Of a stretch of 64,000 nucleotides of DNA, positions 1 through 11,200 are shown in pieces. A program made the position numbers and the translations under genes. The DNA comes from Chamaelirium japonicum (lineage: Eukaryota > Streptophyta > Magnoliopsida > Liliales > Melanthiaceae), in assembly GCA_947650365.1 (NCBI GenBank), contig OX393553.1, forward strand, positions 41,463,949 to 41,527,948, given 5' to 3'. The notes under the pieces were generated by a model. That model did not search any database. It saw only the letters and a program-made list of their open reading frames with translations, and was not told where the DNA came from. Position 1 is the stretch's first letter, and the number at the start of each line of letters is the position of its first letter.

Positions 1-156
1 ACAGTCCCTTTTCTATAGCATCCAATTCCACTGCAATAATCTGCTTATGCCTAGATGGACCATAATAGCTCAAAATGTCCTGACCTTCAGAATTTCTGAA
101 AATCCCTCCAATTGAGGTTTTATTCTCTTTAACAGCCCCATCTGTGTTGAGCTTAA
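1..156 (-). other. RNase H domain (N-terminal part), cut by the window edge
   Basis: WIKLNTDGA places the first catalytic aspartate at codon 140-142. ELDAIEKGL places the catalytic glutamate at 26-28. This is the RVT_3-type RNase H found at the C-terminus of many plant L1 elements, where it removes RNA from the RNA:DNA hybrid. The remaining catalytic residues lie left of the window. Confidence 0.85.
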
Positions 157-1327
157 TCCAGTCAGCTGAAGGTTTCTCCCAGAAAACTTGTTTTATATGC
201 TTGTGATAAGAAGAGAAAGGCAATCCCCATTTTGCTGCAGATATTCTAGCTTCATAGTTGTCTTCTTCATGCAACTTGCTATCAGATATTCGAAGATGAA
301 TTACCCTAGTAATGTTAGCAAGCAGCACTCTTTTATGTCTATAACTCTTTTCAAAAATTCTCTTATTCCTTTCCTCCCACAACAGATAGACTACACATCC
401 TAAAGCAATCCTAGCAATAGTAGCAATCACACCTTCCCCTTTGAATTTATTATTCAGTCTATGAATTTCCTCTTTAATACCTCCAATACTCACAGCTTTA
501 ATCCCTAGACGAGCAAGAACTGATCTCCATATCCAATTGGAGTAGGAACATTTTAAAAAAATGTGATCATGATTCTCCCTGTCCGACCAACAAAGAGAGC
601 ATAAAGAATGAACATTTATCCCTCTTTTTTGCAGTTTATCAGAAGTTAGAAGAGTTTGTTGAATAGATCTCCATAAACAGGTCGCATGTCTTTCAATCCT
701 TTGCTTGTGCCAAATCCAAGAATATTCAGCAAGAAGAGGCATTTTAGACCTGAGAGCATCCCAAGCTGATTTAAGAGAGTAAATACCATTGCTTGAAGGC
801 TTCCACACAATTAAATCTGGGCTATCTGGATAAGGAATATAATGATCTATAATCTTATCATACATATTCATTAAATCTGCAGAAGTAGGAGAAGGAAGAG
901 TCCAGCAGCTACCATTCCTGAATTTACTAATCATAAATTCAGTCCCATAACCCATATCATAAGCTGCTCTTGTGCCAAAATTATCTATCAACCTACCATC
1001 TGAGAGCCATCTGTCCATCCAAAAATTTGTATTGCATCCATTCCCCACAATATTCTGAATAAGAGGTTTAACCTGTTCTCTACAATTAAGAATACCTCTC
1101 CAAATACCTGAAGCACTTGGACTATATTTACATTCCCAAATAGTATCTTTCTTTAAATACTTCATTCTAATCCATTTAGCCCAAAGAGATTGATCATTTG
1201 AGCAAATTCTCCAAATGTATTTTGCTAAAGCTGCAGTATTCCACTCCCTAATATTTCTGAAGCCCAGCCCTCCTTCCTTTTTGGGAAGACAAAGGTTTTT
1301 CCAAGCTACAGGAATAAGCCTCTTAGA
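1..1327 (-). CDS. LINE ORF2 C-terminal part (zinc-binding and RNase H), frameshifted, runs off the window
   Basis: I translated this stretch by hand. It is open for about 442 codons with no stop from 1327 to base 1, in a different frame from the upstream ORF2. It begins around FSPDSKRLIPVAWK, a sequence plant LINEs carry just after the RT, followed by LPKKEGGLGF. A zinc-binding domain lies near 515-790, with CSLC spaced before an H-x-F-x2-C. RNase H starts near 156 with LNTDGA and continues to ELDAI at the window edge. There is no start codon of its own, because it is the tail of ORF2. With the upstream frame the protein would exceed 1,260 residues. The rest of RNase H lies left of base 1. 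Confidence 0.88.
515..790 (-). other. Zinc-binding domain after the reverse transcriptase (zf-RVT type)
   Basis: It reads GIYSLKSAWDAL, then a tryptophan-rich stretch, then C-x2-C-x7-H-x-F-x2-C (CSLC ... HDHIFLKC). This matches the zinc-binding region common to plant LINE ORF2 proteins, which is thought to bind nucleic acid. All four metal ligands are present. It lies in the shifted frame. Confidence 0.85.
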
Positions 1328-1345
1328 ATCTGGAGAAAAGTCTTT
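1315..1345 (-). other. Frame change in LINE ORF2
   Basis: Upstream, the endonuclease/RT frame ends EIERLFSRF then TAA. Overlapping bases in the next frame read FSPDSKRLIPVAW, the usual continuation. Family members normally have several more residues (a FLWSG-like stretch) between these parts, so a small deletion with loss of frame is likely. This is the only break I found in ORF2 within the window. A sequencing or assembly error cannot be excluded. Confidence 0.75.
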
Positions 1346-3806
1346 CAATTTCCTTTATAATGGACTTAGGAAATTCAAAAACTCCAGACCAATAAACGTG
1401 TATAGAATTTAGAACTGATTTAATCAATTCTACTCTACCAGCAAATGAGAGAAATTTCTTATGCCAAGAGCAGATTCTGGCTCTAATTTTATCAATCAAA
1501 GGTTGGCAGTCAGCTTGTTTAAGACATTTTGATATGAGTGGAAGCCCAAGATACTTAACAGGCAACTTTCCTTCCCCAAATCCAAGAATGGAAATAAGAT
1601 TTTCCTGATCCATAACATTATGACTAAAGAAAATCTTAGATTTATTGTGGTTGATATCGAGACCTGATTGAGCAGAAAAGGCTTTGAGAACTTCATTTAA
1701 ACCTTCAGCTGACTTCCTTTCAGCCTTACAGAAAATGAGTAGATCATCTGCATAAGCAAGATGGGAGATTGCAAAACTGCCCAAAGATGGAACTTCTATA
1801 CATTTGTTATCCACTGCTTCCTTAAGCATGCAAGAGAGAACATTCATCACAATGGTGAATATATATGGGGACAATGGATCACCTTGTCTAATGCCTCTAT
1901 AAGCTTGAAAATAACCTGATGCTGCCCCATTGATTAAAACTGAAAACTTGACTGTAGAAAGACACCACTTGATCCAATTAATCCATTTTGTAGGAAAATT
2001 CATTCTTTCCATAGCTTCCAAAATAAATGTATGATTCACTGAATCAAATGCTTTCTTTAAGTCAATCTTGAGACACATACGAGGGACTCCTCCCGTCAAA
2101 TGAAAACGATTAAGGAGTTCATGAGCTAACATCACTGCATCCTGAATGTGTCTTACACTGATGAAAGCAAACTGATTTTCAGCAATGAGAGGAGCAAGAT
2201 AAAGCTTGAGCCGGTTAGCTAGAAGAGAAGAAATAATCTTATAAGAAAAGTTGCACAAAGATATCGGTCTGCAGCATGCAAAACTAGTAATCCTGTCTTC
2301 TTTCGGAATAAGGGCAATAAGAGTGTGATTAAGAAATGAAACTTTGTCAGGATGATCATAGAAATAATGGATCATATTATATATATCTTCTTTGACAATA
2401 GGCCAACATTTCACATAGAAAGCAGCTGAAAAACCATCAGCACCTGGGCTTTTATCAATATCTGAACTATGCACAGCAGTAAATATATCATCTGGCGTAA
2501 AAGGTTGACAAAGCTTATCACTGTGATCATTAGGCAACTGAGCTAAACCATTACAACTGAAGTTCACACATTTTTGATATAAGAAGAGCTTGGAAAAATA
2601 TCTAACACCTTCTTCTTTGATGTCATTTGAGTCCTCAATTAGTCTACCCTCATCAGAAAGAATGCAGTAAATTTTATTAGCTGATCTCCTGCTCTGGATT
2701 GCATTGTAAAAGAATTTGGAATTTGTATCTCCTTTTGAGAGCCAATTAACTCTAGCTTTTAGTTTCAGCAGTTCTATATGCAGAGCATTTTCCTGCTTCA
2801 AATAAGAAAGAGCAGCCCTTTCCTCTATCACTAAATTACAATCCAAAGGATTAATATTTATCCGATCCTGAATATTATCCAGATTTTTCTTTGCTGCATC
2901 ACATCTGATTTTAGTATGACCAAAGCTATTCTTATTCCAATCTTTAAAAATAGCTTTCATTCTCTTGAGTTTTGAACAAATTTTGCTAATAGGGTCTCCC
3001 TCCACACTTTGAGTCCACGAATCTGAAACCAACTGAGTATAAGTAACATGCGATTCCCAAATCCGCAAATATTTAAAAGGAGAAGAGCCATAAGTCCAGG
3101 AGGGGTTCATAATAATGATCATAGGAGTGTGATCAGAAGAACCCTGATTATAGAATTTAGTGACACTATTTGGGAAGCCAAAATTCCAATGATGATTGAT
3201 GAGAATGCGATCCAATTTTGCTGCAATCCTATTAGCATCTGCTCTATTATTCCACGTAAGATGAGCACCATGAGAGCTCATATCATCAAGCTCACAATCT
3301 TCCAAAACTTCATTAAATTGCTTAAGAATAGCAAAAGGAACATGATTACCTCCAATCTTCTCATTTTCAAATCTTACTATGTTGAAATCTCCTCCAACTA
3401 ACCATGGTCCAAAAATTCCAGTGCTAATAGACAGAAGAGTAGACCACAGATCATTTCTGTCAGAAGCCAAATTGTGCCCATAAACAACTGTAAAGGAGAA
3501 CTTTTTATTCCCTGGGATCCATTTGACATCACAATGTATCACTTGATCTGTTTCTACTTTAGCTTGAAAATAAAACAAAACCTGATCCCAAATGATAATA
3601 ATTCTCCCAGCTTCATGCTTAGAATGATTTGAAAGGATATTCCAATCAGGTTTAATACTGTGATGAATTTTTGGAATATTCTGAATCTGAACTTTGGTCT
3701 CCATTAATGCAATAATACCCAAATTATGCTTGGAAATAAGGGAAACAACATCTTGGCAACGTTCAGTACTGTTTAAACCTCTAGTATTCCAAACACCAAT
3801 ATTCAT
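1323..3806 (-). CDS. LINE ORF2 polyprotein, endonuclease and reverse transcriptase part
   Basis: This 827-codon open frame nicks target DNA and copies the element RNA. Residues 1 to about 230 are an exonuclease-endonuclease-phosphatase fold: WNTRG with Asn7, Glu36 in METK, GGDFN with Asp140 and Asn142, and SSDH with Asp225 and His226. Residues about 490-750 are the reverse transcriptase: RPISLCN, motif A KIDLKKAFD with Asp582, motif B RGIRQGDPLSP at 637-647, and motif C YADD at 685-688. The plant-LINE motif KYLGLPL follows. All catalytic residues I looked for are present. The start is the ATG at 3806, which overlaps the ORF1 stop. The frame ends at a TAA at 1323-1325, where family members continue. 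The next frame picks up the expected sequence there, so this stop is a lesion and not the natural end. Confidence 0.93.
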   Translation of the reverse strand: MNIGVWNTRGLNSTERCQDVVSLISKHNLGIIALMETKVQIQNIPKIHHSIKPDWNILSNHSKHEAGRIIIIWDQVLFYFQAKVETDQVIHCDVKWIPGNKKFSFTVVYGHNLASDRNDLWSTLLSISTGIFGPWLVGGDFNIVRFENEKIGGNHVPFAILKQFNEVLEDCELDDMSSHGAHLTWNNRADANRIAAKLDRILINHHWNFGFPNSVTKFYNQGSSDHTPMIIIMNPSWTYGSSPFKYLRIWESHVTYTQLVSDSWTQSVEGDPISKICSKLKRMKAIFKDWNKNSFGHTKIRCDAAKKNLDNIQDRININPLDCNLVIEERAALSYLKQENALHIELLKLKARVNWLSKGDTNSKFFYNAIQSRRSANKIYCILSDEGRLIEDSNDIKEEGVRYFSKLFLYQKCVNFSCNGLAQLPNDHSDKLCQPFTPDDIFTAVHSSDIDKSPGADGFSAAFYVKCWPIVKEDIYNMIHYFYDHPDKVSFLNHTLIALIPKEDRITSFACCRPISLCNFSYKIISSLLANRLKLYLAPLIAENQFAFISVRHIQDAVMLAHELLNRFHLTGGVPRMCLKIDLKKAFDSVNHTFILEAMERMNFPTKWINWIKWCLSTVKFSVLINGAASGYFQAYRGIRQGDPLSPYIFTIVMNVLSCMLKEAVDNKCIEVPSLGSFAISHLAYADDLLIFCKAERKSAEGLNEVLKAFSAQSGLDINHNKSKIFFSHNVMDQENLISILGFGEGKLPVKYLGLPLISKCLKQADCQPLIDKIRARICSWHKKFLSFAGRVELIKSVLNSIHVYWSGVFEFPKSIIKEIERLFSRF
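1563..2339 (-). other. Reverse transcriptase domain of LINE ORF2
   Basis: The domain runs from IALIPKED (near residue 497) to the KYLGLPL motif (near 748). The metal-binding aspartates are visible: Asp582 in motif A and Asp687/Asp688 in YADD. The usual QSAFIPGR-like box reads QFAFISVRH here, a modest deviation. Upstream, SPGADGF near residue 450 matches the conserved stretch found before the RT in plant LINEs. Confidence 0.92.
3111..3806 (-). other. Endonuclease domain of LINE ORF2
   Basis: This is an apurinic-type (EEP fold) endonuclease that would nick the target to prime reverse transcription. Visible active-site residues are Asn7, Glu36, Asp140, Asn142, Asp225 and His226, with a YG at 109-110 and LDRILIN at 198-204. 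Its presence excludes older LINE groups that use a restriction-like endonuclease. Confidence 0.9.
3803..3806 (-). promoter_or_regulatory. ORF1 stop / ORF2 start overlap (ATGA)
   Basis: On the minus strand the four bases read ATGA. The first three are the ORF2 start and the last three the ORF1 stop. This arrangement is consistent with ORF2 being translated by termination and reinitiation. That role is inferred from the layout, not shown. Confidence 0.65.
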
Positions 3807-4216
3807 TGTACTGAATTCTGGGCATTTATAGTGCCCTCATCTAATAATTTGGTTCCAGGATCTGAAATTTGATCATTCTCCATATCCAAATCCTCCTTAT
3901 AATCAGAAGCAATGTCTAGAAAATGTGTCTTAGAATTTATAGAGTCAATAACTCTAATTCTAGCAGCTTTCCTATAAGCCTGAATTTCAGTATGTGGAGC
4001 TGCCAAACTTGCTTGTTTGATTGCCAAAAGATATTCAATATTGGCCTTTGATCTCAGCCTTTCCTCTGTATGCCTGAAATTCTCTATATCTGCACTTAAA
4101 CTCTGCTTGCGAACATTGTCGCCCTTACTTGTCATATTGATCAATGATAACTCTGGATTAACTTGCTCTTCCACAAGACTTGAAACAAATCTATTGCTAT
4201 CAAGCCCAAGATCCAT
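3803..4216 (-). CDS. LINE ORF1 C-terminal remnant (137 codons, 5'-truncated)
   Basis: This is the frame directly upstream of ORF2 on the same strand, so by position it is the C-terminal tail of ORF1, the nucleic-acid-binding LINE protein. No RNA-binding fold or CCHC knuckle remains. What is left is polar and charged, for example RHTEERLRSKANIEYLLA, which could be helical. The ATG at 4216-4214 and most of the second codon are supplied by the satellite, and LINE sequence begins at the third codon. The frame is therefore a chimera at the junction and not a natural gene start. Immediately upstream in frame the satellite gives a TGA. It ends in TGA at 3803-3805, overlapping the ORF2 ATG by ATGA. 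Confidence 0.7.
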   Translation of the reverse strand: MDLGLDSNRFVSSLVEEQVNPELSLINMTSKGDNVRKQSLSADIENFRHTEERLRSKANIEYLLAIKQASLAAPHTEIQAYRKAARIRVIDSINSKTHFLDIASDYKEDLDMENDQISDPGTKLLDEGTINAQNSVQ

Positions 4217-4222
4217 TCTAAT
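4200..4222. other. LINE / satellite junction
   Basis: The LINE ends with AAGCCCAA at 4202-4209, and a complete satellite unit start (GATCCATTC) follows at 4210. The base pairs before 4210 do not match the end of a unit, so the switch is sharp. If the LINE inserted into the array, the first bases from 4210 should reappear as a target-site duplication beyond the LINE's poly(A), left of this window. Confidence 0.8.
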
Positions 4223-7200
4223 TCATTCGTACGATCCATTCTAATTCATTCGTACAATCCATTCTATTTCATTCGTATGATCCATTCTTACTCATTCGTA
4301 AGATCTATTCTAATTCATTCGCACGAATGTATCTATCTATTTCATTCGTATGATCCATTCTAATTCATTCGTACGATCCATTCTAATTCATTCATACAAT
4401 CCATTCTAATTCCTACGATCCATTCTAATTCATTCGTACAATCCATTCTAATTCATTCTCTAATTCTTTCGCACGATCCTTTCTAATTCATTCTTACGAT
4501 CCATTCTAATTCATTAGCACGATCAATTCTAATTCATTCATACAATCCATTCTAATTCATTCGTACGATCCATTCTAATTCATTCGTACGATCAATTCTA
4601 ATTCATTCGTACGATAAATTCTATTTCATTCGCACGATCCATTCTAATCCATTCGCACGAATATATCCATTCTAATTCATTCATACGATCCATTCTAATT
4701 CCTTCGTACGATCCATTCTAATTCATTCATACGATCCAATCTAATTCATTCGTACGATCCATTCTAATTCATTCGCACGATCCATTCTAATTCATTCATA
4801 CGATCCATTCTAATTCATTCGTACGATCCATTCTAATTCCTTCGTACGATCCATTCTAATTCATTCATACGATCCATTCTAATTTATTCATACAATCCAT
4901 TCTAATTCTTTCACACGATCCATTCTAATTCATTCATACGATCCAATCTAATTCATTCGTACGATCCATTCTAATTCATTCGCACGATCCACTCTAATTC
5001 ATTCATACGATCCATCCTAATTCATTCGTACGATCCATTCTAATTCCTTCGTACGATCCATTCTAATTCATTCATACGATCCATTCTACGACCCATTCTT
5101 ACTCATTCGTACGATCCATTCTAATTCATTCGCACGATCCCTTCTAATTCATTCGCATGAATGAATCCATTCTAATTCATTCGTACAATCCAGTCTATTT
5201 CATTCGTACGATCCATTCTTACTCATTTCGTACGATCCATTCTAATTCCTTCGCACAATCTATTCTAATTCATTCGTATGATCCATTCTAATTCATTCGT
5301 ATATGAATGAATTAGAATGGATCGTACGAATGAGTAAGAATGGATCGTACGAATGAGTAAGAATGGATCGTACGAATGAATTAGAATGGATCATACGAAT
5401 GAAATAGAATGGATTCACACGAATGTATCTATTCTAATTCATTCGTACGATCCATTCTAATTCATTCGTACAATCCATTCTAATTCATTCGCACGATCCA
5501 TTCGAATTCACTCATACGATCCATTCTAATTCATTCATACGATCCATTCTATTTCATTCGCACGAATGTATCCATTCTAATTCATTCGTACGATCCATTC
5601 TAATTCAGTCGCATAATCTATTCTAATTCATTCGTACGATCCATTCTAATTCATTCGGACGATCCATTCTAATTCATTTGCACGATCCATTCTAATTCAA
5701 TCATACAATCCATTCTAATTCTTTTGCACGAATGTATCCATTCTAATTCATTCGTACGATCCATTCTAATTCCTTCGTACGATCCATTCTAATTCCTTCG
5801 TACGATCCATTCTAATTCCTTTGTACGACCCATTATATTTCATTCGTATGATCCATTCTAATTCCTTTGTACGATCCATTCTAATTTATTCGCAAGAATG
5901 TATCCATTCCATTCTAATTCATTCGTACGATCCATTCTAATTCATTCACACGAATGTATCCACTCTAATTCATTCATACGATCCATTCTAATTCCTTTGT
6001 ACGATCCATTCTATTTCATTCGTATGATCCATTCTATTTCATTCGTATAATCCATTCTAATTCATTCGCACGATCCATTCTAATTTATTCATACGATCCA
6101 TTCTAATTCATTCGTACGATCCATTCTAATTCATTCGTACGATCCATTCTAATTCATTCGCACGATCCATTCTAATTCATTCATACGATCCATTTTTACT
6201 CATTCGTACGATTCATTCTAATTCATTCGCACGATCCATTCTAATTCATTCGTACGATCCATTCTATTTCATTCGTACGATCCATTCTTACTCATTCGTA
6301 CGATCCATTCTAATTCATTCGCACGAATGTATATATTCTAATTCATTCGCACGATCCTTTCTAATTCATTCGTACGATCCATTCTAATTCATTCGCATAA
6401 TCTATTCTAATTCATTCATACAATCCATTCAAATTCTTTCACACGATCCACTCTAATTCATTCGTATGATCCATTCTAATTCATTCATACGATCCATTCT
6501 AATTCATTCGTACGATCCATTCTTATTCATTCGTACGATCCATTCTAATTCATTCGCACGATTCATTCTAATTCCTTCGTACGATCCATTCTTATTTATT
6601 CCCATGAATGTATCCATTCTAATTCATACGTACGATCCATTCTAATTCATTTATACGATCCAATCTAATTCATTCATACAATCCATTCTTATTCATTCGC
6701 ACGAATTTATCCATTCTAATTCATTCGTACGATCCATTCTAATTCATTCGCACAATCCATTCTAATTCATTCATACGATCCATTCAAATTCATTCGTACG
6801 ATCCATTCTAATTCATTCGCACGATCCATTCTAATTCATTCATGCGAATGAATTAGAATGGATCGTACGAATGAATTAGAATGGATCATATGAATGAATT
6901 AGAATGGATCGTGCGAATGAATTAGAATGGATCGTACGAATGAATTAGAATGGATCGTACGAATGAATTAAAATGGATACATTCATACGAATGAATTAGA
7001 GTATGATCCATTCTTACTCATTCGTATGATCCATTCTAATTCATTCGTACGAATGTATCCACTCTAATTCATTCGTACGATCAATTCTAATTCATTCGCA
7101 CGATTCATTCTAATTCATTCGTACGATCCATTCTATTTCATTCGGACGATCCATTCTTACTCATTCGTACGATCTAGTCTAATTCATTCGCACGATCCAT

Positions 7201-8282
7201 TCTAATTTATTCGTACAATCAATTCTATTTCATTCGTACGATCCATTCTTACTCATTCGTATGATCCATTCTAATTCATTCGCACGAATGTATCTATTCT
7301 AATTCATTCGTACGATCCATTCTAATTCATTCATATGATCCATTCTAATTCATTCATACAATCCATTCTAATTCTTTCACACGATCCACTCTAATTCATT
7401 CGTACGATCCATTCTAATTCATTCGCATGAATGTATCCATTCTAATTCATTCGTACATGTATGAATGAATTAGAATGGATCGTACGAATGAATTAGAGTT
7501 GATACATTCGTGCGAATCAATTAGAACGGATCGTACGAATGAATTAGATTGGATCGTATGAATGAATTAGAATGGATCGTGCGAATGAATTAGAATGGAT
7601 CGTACGAATGAATTAGAATGGATCGTACGAATGAATTAGAATGGATACATTCGTGCAAAAGAATTAGAATGGATTGTATGAATGAATTAGAATGGATCGT
7701 GCGAATGAATTAGAATGGATACATTCGTGCGAAAGAATTAGAATGGATCGTATGTATGAATTAGATTGGATCGTATGAATGAATTAGAATGGATCGTGCG
7801 AAAGAATTAGAATGGATTGCACGAATGAATTAGAATGGATACATTCGTGCGAATGAATTAGAACGGATTGTATGAATGAATTAGAATGGATCGTGCGAAT
7901 GAATTAGAATGGATCGTACGAATGAATTAGAATGAATACATTTGTGCAAAAGAATTAGAATAGATCGTATGAATGAATTAGAATGGATCGTATGAATGAA
8001 TTAGAATGGATCATACGAAGGAATTAGAATGGATCGTACGAAGGAATTAGAATGGATCGAACGAATGAATTAGAATGGATACATTCGTGCAAAAGAATTA
8101 GAATGGATTGTATGAATGAATTAGAATGGATCGTGCGAATGAATTAGAATGGATCGTACGAATGAATTAGAATGGATACATTCGTGCGAATGAATTAGAA
8201 TGGATTGTACGAATGAATTAGAATGGATCGTACGAATGAATTAGAATGGATCGTGTGAAAGAATTAGAATGGATTGTACGAA
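4210..8282. repeat. Array section 1: mostly F, with three R blocks
   Basis: Orientation by eye: F 4210-5302, R to 5418, F to 6843, R to 7003, F to 7456, R to 8282. The switch at 5302 reads CGTATATGAATG and the one at 7456 reads CGTACATGTATGAATG; both lie at the CGTAC end of a unit. A composite block carrying CCCATGAATG sits near 6590-6740. No non-satellite sequence is seen. Confidence 0.85.
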
Positions 8283-11200
8283 TGTATCCATTCTAATTCA
8301 TTTGTGCGATCCATTCTAATTCATTCGTACGATCGATTCTAATTCATTCATACGATCCATTCTAATTCATTAGCACGATCCATTCTAATTCATTCGTACG
8401 ATCCATTCCAATTCATTAGCACGATCCATTCTAATTCATTCATACAATCCATTCTATTTCATTCGTACGATCCATTCTTACTCATTCGTACGATCCATTC
8501 TTACTCATTCGTATGATCCATTCTAATTCATTCGCACGAATGTATCCATTCTAATTCATTCGTACGATCCATTCTGATTCATTCGTACGATCCATTCTAA
8601 TTCATTCGTACGATCCATTCTAATTCATTCGCACGATCCATTCTAGTTCATTCGCACGAATGTATCCATTCTAATTCCATCGTACGATCCATTCTAATTC
8701 ATTCGTACGATCTATTCTAATTCATTCATACAATCCATTCAAATTAATTCGCACTATCCATTCTAATTCATTCATACGATCCATTCTAATTCATTCATAC
8801 AATCCATTCTAATTCATTCTAATTTATTCGTACGATCCATGAATTAGAATGGATCGCACGAATGTATCCATTCTATTTCATTCGTACGATCCATTCATAC
8901 TCATTCGTACGATCCATTCTAATTAATTTGTACGATCCATTCTAATTCATTCGCACCATCTGTTCTAATTCATTCATACGATCTATTCTAATTCATTCGC
9001 ACGAATGTATCCATTCTAATTCATTTATACGATCCATTCTAATTCATTCGTACGATCCATTCTAATTCACCCATACGATCCATTCTAATTCATTCGCACG
9101 AATATATCCATTCTAATTCCTTTGTACGATCCATTCTAATTCCTTCATACGATCTATTCTAATTCATTCGTACGATCCATTCTAATTCATTCATACGATC
9201 CAATCTAATTCATTCATTCGATCCATTCTAATTGTACGATCCATTCTTACTCATTCATACGATCCATTCTAATTCATTTGCACGAATTCATTCGTACGAT
9301 CCATTCTAATTCATTCACACGATCCATTCTAATTCATTCATACGATCCATTCTAATTCATTCGCACGATCCATTCTAATTCATTCATACGATCCAATCTA
9401 ATTCATTCATACGATCCATTCTAATTCATTCGTACAATCCATTCTAATTCAATCGCACGATCCATTCGAATTCACTCATACGATCCATTCTAATTCATTT
9501 GTATGATCCATTCCGAATGAATTAGAATGGATCGTGCTTATGATTTAGAATTGATCGTACGAATTAATTAGAATAGATTGTGCGAATGAATTAGAATGGA
9601 TCGTACGAATGAATTAGAATGGATCATACGAATGAATTAGAATGGATATATTCGTGCAAATGAATGAGAATGGATCGTATGAATGAATTAGAATGGATCG
9701 TATGAATGAATTAGAATGGATACATTCGTGCGAATGAATTAGAATGTATCCATTCATTCTAATTCTTACTAAATCGTATGATCCATTCTAATTCATTCGC
9801 ACGAATGTATCCATTCTAATTCATTCGCACGATCCATTCTAATTCATTCATACGATCCATTCTAATTCTTTTGCACGAATGTATCCATTCTAATTCATTC
9901 GTACGATCCATTCTAATTCATTTGTACGATCCATTCTAATTCATTCGCACGATCCATTCTAATTCATTAATACGATCCAATCTAATTCATTCGTACGATC
10001 CATTCTAATTCATTAGCACAAATGTATCAACTCTAATTCATTCGTACGATCCATTCTAATTCATTCATACATGTACTAATGAATTAGAATGGATACAATC
10101 GTGCGAATGAATTAGAATGGATCGTACAAATGAATTAGAATGGATCGTGTGAAAGAATTAGAATGGATTGTATGAATGAATTAGAATGGATCGTACGAAT
10201 GAATTAGAATGGATCGTACGAATGAATTAGAATTGATACATTCGTGCGAATGAATTAGAATGGATCGTACGAATGAGTAAGAATGGATCGCCATTCGAAT
10301 TCATTCGCACGATCCATTCTAATTCATTCGTACGATTCAATCTAATTCATTCATACGATCCATTCTAATTCATTCGTACGATCCATTCTAATTTATTCAT
10401 ACGATCCATTCTAATTCATTCGAACGATCCATTCTAATTCATTCGTACGAACCATTCTAATTCATTCGCACGAATGTATCCATTCTAATTCATTCGTACG
10501 ATCCATTCTAATTCATAAGTACGATCCATTCTAATTCATTCATACGATCCATTCTAATTCATTTGCAAGGAATGAATTAGAATAGATTGTGCGAATGAAT
10601 TAGGATGGATCGTGCGAATGAATTAGAATGGATTGTACGAATGAATTAGAATGGATCGTACGAATGAATTAGAATGGATCATGCGAATGAATTAGAATGG
10701 ATCGTACGAATGAATTAGAATGGATCGTACGAATGAATTAGAATGGATCGTGCTAATGAATTAGAATGGATCGTACGAAGGAATTAGAATGGATCGTACG
10801 AATGAAATAGAATGGATACATTCGTACGAATGAATTAGAATGGATCATACGAATGAGTAAGAATGGATCGTACGAATGAATTAGAATGGGTCGTACGAAG
10901 GAATTAGAATGGATCGTATGAATGAATTAGAATGGATCGTACGAATGAATTAGAATGGATATATTCATGGGAATGAATAAGAATAGATCGTACGAATGAA
11001 TTAGAATGGATCGTACGAATGAATTAGAATGGATCGTGCGAATGAAATAGAAAGGATCGTACGTATGAATTAGAATGGATCGTGCGAAAGAATTAGAATG
11101 GATCGTATGAATGAATTAGAATGGATCGTACGAATGAATTAGAATGGATCGTGCGAATGAATTAGAATTGATTGTACGAATGAATTAGAATGGATACATT

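Larger units (their letters stand above)
1..4209 (-). mobile_element. L1-clade plant LINE, 5'-truncated; 3' end outside the window
   Basis: This is a non-LTR retrotransposon read right to left. In order it holds an ORF1 C-terminal remnant, an ORF2 endonuclease, a reverse transcriptase, a zinc-binding domain and the start of RNase H. This layout is typical of plant L1 elements, which copy themselves by target-primed reverse transcription. The 5' end is missing: the upstream part of ORF1 (normally an RNA-binding domain and zinc knuckle) and the 5' UTR are absent, and LINE sequence stops at 4209 where satellite starts. Only one frame change is seen in about 3.8 kb of ORF2, so the copy is probably fairly young. 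The poly(A) tail and left flank are not in the window, so whether the LINE landed inside the array or marks its edge cannot be decided here. Confidence 0.93.

Noticed and set aside
188-3401. Plus-strand open frames at 188-403, 1215-1412 and 3048-3401, and a minus-strand frame at 1496-1696
   Set aside because: They lie antisense to, or out of frame with, the well-supported LINE ORF2 and show no recognisable domain.
1-4209. LTR retrotransposon
   Set aside because: There is no integrase, protease or LTR. The endonuclease of the EEP fold ahead of the RT and the zinc-binding domain after it identify a LINE.
4017-4244. Plus-strand 75-codon frame across the LINE/array junction
   Set aside because: It is antisense to the ORF1 remnant and ends in satellite peptide, so it is a junction artefact.
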